DNA from: an uncultured Bacilli bacterium
GTDB lineage: Bacteria > Bacillota_I > Bacilli_A > RF39 > UBA660
Direction: 5' to 3'
NCBI GenBank assembly: GCA_934101745.1
Contig: CAKOSD010000005.1
Span: forward strand, 1-15,782
DNA: 15,782 nucleotides
In this document: in pieces, positions 13,563 through 15,782 of the stretch
How positions within the stretch are numbered: position 1 is the first letter of the stretch
Layout of the letters: each line of letters begins with the position of its first letter
The notes under the pieces: model-generated
Databases searched by the model: none
What the model was told of the DNA's origin: nothing
Seen by the model: only the letters and a program-made list of their open reading frames with translations
Position numbers and translations under genes: made by a program

Positions 13563-14036
13563 ATGCCAAGAGAAGAATTATTATCAGCAGTTTATATGAT
13601 TATTAAAAATGAAAAAGGAGAAGTTTTATTTCAAAGACGATGGGGTAGTAAATTGTGGCCGTATTTTCTAGGACTACCCGCTGGTCATGTTGATAAGGGA
13701 GAAGATACTTACGAGGCTTTAATTAGAGAGGCTAGGGAAGAATTAAATATAGATATAACTACTAAGGATATAGAAGATACATTTGTAGTAAATCGAATTA
13801 ATAAGAACTTAAAACCTTATTATGATATCTATTTTGTTATTAGAAGTTATAAAGGAATAATTAAGATTAATGAACCTAATAAGTGTCAAGAACTTAGGTG
13901 GTTAGATTTAGATAATTTACCTGTAGACGTAATTGGTTTTGAAAAGGAGGCTCTTACTAACTATAAAAAAGGAATAAAATTTAGTGTTATTAGAATAGAT
14001 GAAGATAAAGATATGGAAAGGTTAAATAAATTATGA
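13563..14036 (+). CDS. Nudix hydrolase with an intact catalytic box
   Basis: Nudix enzymes cleave nucleoside diphosphates linked to another group. This 157-residue protein has the full set of catalytic residues in G41-x5-E47-x7-R55-E56-A-R-E59-E60-L-N-I; only the usual Gly near the end is Asn62. The stretch LWPYFLGLPAGHVDKGE is typical of small ADP-sugar, NTP or isopentenyl-diphosphate isomerase-like Nudix proteins, so the substrate is open. ATG 13563 is chosen because AGGACGG lies 6 bases upstream; an in-frame TTG at 13539 overlaps the -10 box and is unlikely. It ends in TGA overlapping the ATG of the DUF1287 gene (ATGA), so the two are translationally coupled. It follows the HAD gene by 47 bases but has its own promoter and no copy of the palindromic operator. 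Confidence 0.85.
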   Translation: MPREELLSAVYMIIKNEKGEVLFQRRWGSKLWPYFLGLPAGHVDKGEDTYEALIREAREELNIDITTKDIEDTFVVNRINKNLKPYYDIYFVIRSYKGIIKINEPNKCQELRWLDLDNLPVDVIGFEKEALTNYKKGIKFSVIRIDEDKDMERLNKL

Positions 14037-14692
14037 AAAAGATATTTAGAATTACTTTGTTAGTTATTTGTCTAGTTATAATTATTGGATTTTTAGGTTT
14101 TAAAATTTATACTGGGAAGATAGGTAATAAAGTTAAATATGACAATAGTCATTTTAGGATTGCCACTTATCGCAGTAATATGGATAAAGATAACGATGGT
14201 ATTGATGATCAAACTGATATATTAAATAATGTTAGAAGTTATATTGCTACTAAGCCTAAATATGACAGTAAGTATTATGCGGGAGGTTATCCTGATGATG
14301 GGTATGGAGTTTGTACTGATGTGGTGGCTTTTGGTTTAAGAGATGCCGGTTACGACTTAAGAGAACTAGTTAATGAAGATATTAAAAATAATCCTGAGAA
14401 GTATAATATTAAAGTTCGTGATAAAAATATTGATTATCGGAGAGTCAGAAACTTGTTAACTTATTTAGAAGGAAATAGTATTAATTTGACTACAGATATT
14501 AAGGATATTGATAAGTGGCAAGGTGGGGATATTGTGGTTTTTAGTACGCACATTGGTATTATCTCGGATAAAAGAAATCGAAAAGGTATACCTTATGTTA
14601 TTCATCATGAAAGACCTTATCAGGAAGAATATGAAGAGGATATTTTAAGTAGTAGGAAGAATGATATAAAGGGGCATTTTAGAGTTAGTTAG
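14033..14692 (+). CDS. Membrane-anchored DUF1287 protein with a calcium-loop-like segment
   Basis: The 219-residue protein starts with a signal-anchor helix (5-24), placing the rest outside the membrane. The body has the DUF1287 blocks GYGVCTDVVAFGLRDAG (Cys94), NIDYRRVRNL, WQGGDIVVF, HIGIISD (His173), YVIHH, EDIL and IKGHFR. The Cys94/His173 arrangement resembles papain-like or NlpC/P60-like folds, so amidase or cell-wall peptidase activity is plausible but unproven for the family. Between the anchor and the domain is DKDNDGIDD (51-59), a D-x-D-x-D-G-x-x-D loop of the kind that binds calcium. Its ATG overlaps the TGA of the preceding Nudix gene. A strong terminator follows, so it ends the transcript. 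Confidence 0.85.
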   Translation: MKKIFRITLLVICLVIIIGFLGFKIYTGKIGNKVKYDNSHFRIATYRSNMDKDNDGIDDQTDILNNVRSYIATKPKYDSKYYAGGYPDDGYGVCTDVVAFGLRDAGYDLRELVNEDIKNNPEKYNIKVRDKNIDYRRVRNLLTYLEGNSINLTTDIKDIDKWQGGDIVVFSTHIGIISDKRNRKGIPYVIHHERPYQEEYEEDILSSRKNDIKGHFRVS

Positions 14693-14699
14693 GTTTTTA

Positions 14700-14737
14700 G
14701 GAATTAATTAGGTTTGTCTAGTTAATTTCTTTTTTTT
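14700..14737 (+). terminator. Strong intrinsic terminator after the DUF1287 gene
   Basis: Bases 14700-14711 pair with 14718-14729 over 12 positions with two G-U pairs and a six-base loop GTTTGT, followed by eight T residues (14730-14737). Confidence 0.9.
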
Positions 14738-14742
14738 AACTT

Positions 14743-14757
14743 CCCACCCGCCCACCC
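14743..14757 (-). other. G-quadruplex motif on the minus strand (C-rich tract on the plus strand)
   Basis: The plus strand reads CCCACCCGCCCACCC, so the minus strand reads GGGTGGGCGGGTGGG: four runs of three G joined by single-base loops, the class known to fold most stably. It is the only such tract in the window and sits in a non-coding gap between a terminator and the Rpn gene. Folding in the cell is not shown by sequence. Confidence 0.8.
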
Positions 14758-14778
14758 AGAGGGAATATCAAGGGTAAA

Positions 14779-14798
14779 AAGTGTCAAGAAAGTGTCAA
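14779..14798 (+). repeat. Tandem direct repeat AAGTGTCAA, two copies one helical turn apart
   Basis: AAGTGTCAA occurs at 14779-14787 and 14790-14798, spacing 11 bases. Directly overlapping its end is an inverted repeat, CAAATTT (14796-14802) and AAATTTG (14808-14814), around AGCAG. Together these could be protein-binding sites or remains of a mobile-element end. No partner copy is found elsewhere in the window. Confidence 0.6.
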
Positions 14799-14822
14799 AT
14801 TTAGCAGAAATTTGTAGTTTTT
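14796..14822 (+). other. Hairpin CAAATTT-AGCAG-AAATTTG
   Basis: A perfect 7-base inverted repeat with a 5-base loop, followed by a short T run (14818-14822). It could be a weak terminator or a DNA-binding site. The whole stretch 14693-14938 contains no gene; it holds the terminator, the C-rich tract, these repeats and the promoter region of the Rpn gene. Confidence 0.45.
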
Positions 14823-14851
14823 AGAAAAAATTTTGTAAAAAAAGAAGGAAA

Positions 14852-14879
14852 TTGGTCTTCTGTTACCAATAAGTATAAT
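14852..14879 (+). promoter_or_regulatory. Candidate promoter of the Rpn-family gene
   Basis: TATAAT (14874-14879) is a perfect -10; TTGGTC (14852-14857) is a partial -35 with a 16-base spacer. An inverted repeat ATTGGT (14851-14856) / ACCAAT (14865-14870) overlaps the -35 and spacer. The leader, about 50 bases, can form a CTATCT/AGATAG hairpin (14898-14903 with 14917-14922) just before the ribosome binding site AGAAGG. Confidence 0.5.
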
Positions 14880-14938
14880 TAGATGGAGTATTTTTAACTA
14901 TCTCTAGAAAATGACAAGATAGAAAGAAGGAATACGAT

Positions 14939-15763
14939 ATGTCATTAGAAACAAATAAAGAAAATTTAAAAAAAGAAAGGAAGACTGTAAGAATGGATAA
15001 GTTATCTGAAGGTCAGATAATACCTTTAAAACAAGATTTTATGTTTACCCAAATATTTAATGATGAAAACTATGATTTTGTTCTTTATCAATTGTTATCA
15101 GATGTTCTAAACGTGAATAAAGAAGCATTTAATAATAATATAAAATATTTAAATAGATATTTAAAGAATTTTAATAAAAAGAATAACTTAAATAAAGTTG
15201 ATTTACTTATTAAAAATAAAATGTTTACCAAAGATGGTAGGGAGAAAGAAGAATATACTAATATTGAAATAAATACTTTTAGTTCCATGTTAAGAAGAAA
15301 TAAGATTTATAGCAATATAATTGGTAGTTTTTTTTGGGATGTAGGGGTTAATATTGACCATATAGTCCAAGTGAATTTTAATTTTTTTGATACAGATAAA
15401 TTAAGATTAGTTTCTATTAGTCAAATGAAGGATCAAGATAATAATATTGATATTAATTGGTATGCTATGGTATATAATATTTCGGTTAATTATGCTTTAA
15501 ATTCGTGTTATAATCTAATTGATGAAAGAGAGAAAAAGGTTGCTAATTGGTGTATTTTGATGAATACAAATGATTTAGAAACTTTTAAAAGAAAGGCAGA
15601 AGAAATTATGGGAAAAGATGATGCTGAAAAATTAATTTATCGCATCGAAGAGTTATCTTGTGATAAAGAAAATATTGCTTTATTTACGAAACTTAGCAAT
15701 GAAGAAATGGCCTTTAATACTAGACTTGTCGAGGCTAAAAAAAGATGCAAAAAAGCGTTATAA
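14939..15763 (+). CDS. Rpn family recombination-promoting nuclease / PD-(D/E)XK putative transposase
   Basis: The 274-residue protein has the opening IIPLKQDFMFTQIF, the hallmark of Rpn/PDDEXK_2 proteins, then LLSDVLNVN, KVDLLIKN with Asp88 and NIEINTF with Glu110, which fit the PD-(D/E)XK core (D...ExN here instead of ExK or ExQ). E. coli Rpn proteins are DNA endonucleases that promote RecA-independent recombination. The usual C-terminal glycine/glutamate-rich repeats are absent: the frame stops soon after VEAKKRCKKAL. The end lies just after a run of seven A (in the KKR codons), so a slipped frame could extend it; both other frames stay open to the window end. ATG 14939 is supported by AGAAGG 8 bases upstream; ATG 14994 would also give a sensible start. 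Confidence 0.85.
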   Translation: MSLETNKENLKKERKTVRMDKLSEGQIIPLKQDFMFTQIFNDENYDFVLYQLLSDVLNVNKEAFNNNIKYLNRYLKNFNKKNNLNKVDLLIKNKMFTKDGREKEEYTNIEINTFSSMLRRNKIYSNIIGSFFWDVGVNIDHIVQVNFNFFDTDKLRLVSISQMKDQDNNIDINWYAMVYNISVNYALNSCYNLIDEREKKVANWCILMNTNDLETFKRKAEEIMGKDDAEKLIYRIEELSCDKENIALFTKLSNEEMAFNTRLVEAKKRCKKAL

Positions 15764-15782
15764 AGATAACTGGTGTAGAGGA

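Noticed and set aside
11857..14036. TGA read as tryptophan (Mollicutes code)
   Set aside because: TGA ends tag at the expected length and ends the Nudix gene with an ATGA overlap, while Trp is encoded by TGG throughout.
14743..15763. A complete insertion sequence carrying the Rpn gene
   Set aside because: No matching terminal inverted repeats or target-site duplication can be seen, and the right end lies beyond the window; Rpn genes usually are not parts of classic insertion sequences.

Overview
The window is AT-rich DNA with all protein genes on the + strand, separated by short intergenic gaps. Hairpin/U-tract terminators are common, Shine-Dalgarno sites are of the AGGAGG/GAAGG type, and several -10 boxes are extended (TGnTATAAT-like). 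TGG encodes Trp and TGA ends two genes (11857-11859 and 14034-14036), so the standard bacterial code applies. Gene content and style suggest a low-GC Bacillota lineage, perhaps a gut Bacillus-class group near Erysipelotrichales/RF39. That placement is an inference from style, not a marker-based assignment.

Layout. 1-758: 3' part of an SPFH/band-7 (stomatin-like) membrane-scaffold gene, then a terminator. 877-1884: a sugar-transfer-type ATP-grasp enzyme, then a terminator. 2095-4291: a two-gene ABC exporter operon (MacB/FtsX-type permease plus ATPase) behind a consensus -10 box that lies inside a perfect inverted repeat. 4418-10408: one giant gene of about 1996 codons. It has an N-terminal domain that looks like an ADP-ribosyltransferase fold, a long helical region, an SF2 (DEAD/DEAH-like) helicase core, and about 25 degenerate tandem repeats built on Y-D-x-x-G-F-D-I-D-G. 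10499-12210: a soluble HExxH metallopeptidase, 3-methyladenine DNA glycosylase I (tag) and a small PQ-loop (SemiSWEET-like) membrane protein, possibly co-transcribed. 12275-14692: a nucleotide-metabolism cluster with an NrtR-type regulator (degenerate Nudix domain plus winged helix), a HAD-family 5'-nucleotidase-like enzyme, an intact Nudix hydrolase, and a membrane-anchored DUF1287 protein translationally coupled to it. 14939-15763: an Rpn/PD-(D/E)XK nuclease-transposase-family gene behind a structured intergenic region.

The two most striking points are the giant helicase-repeat protein, whose architecture I do not recognise as a named system, and a pair of identical palindromes (GTGTATAAAATACAC). 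One palindrome fills the 17-bp spacer of the consensus promoter of the NrtR-like gene. The other sits at the expected start of transcription of the following HAD gene. Together they read as a compact autoregulated regulon. A third point is a C-rich tract (14743-14757) whose complementary strand is a textbook G-quadruplex motif, very unusual in such AT-rich DNA, lying just upstream of the Rpn gene.
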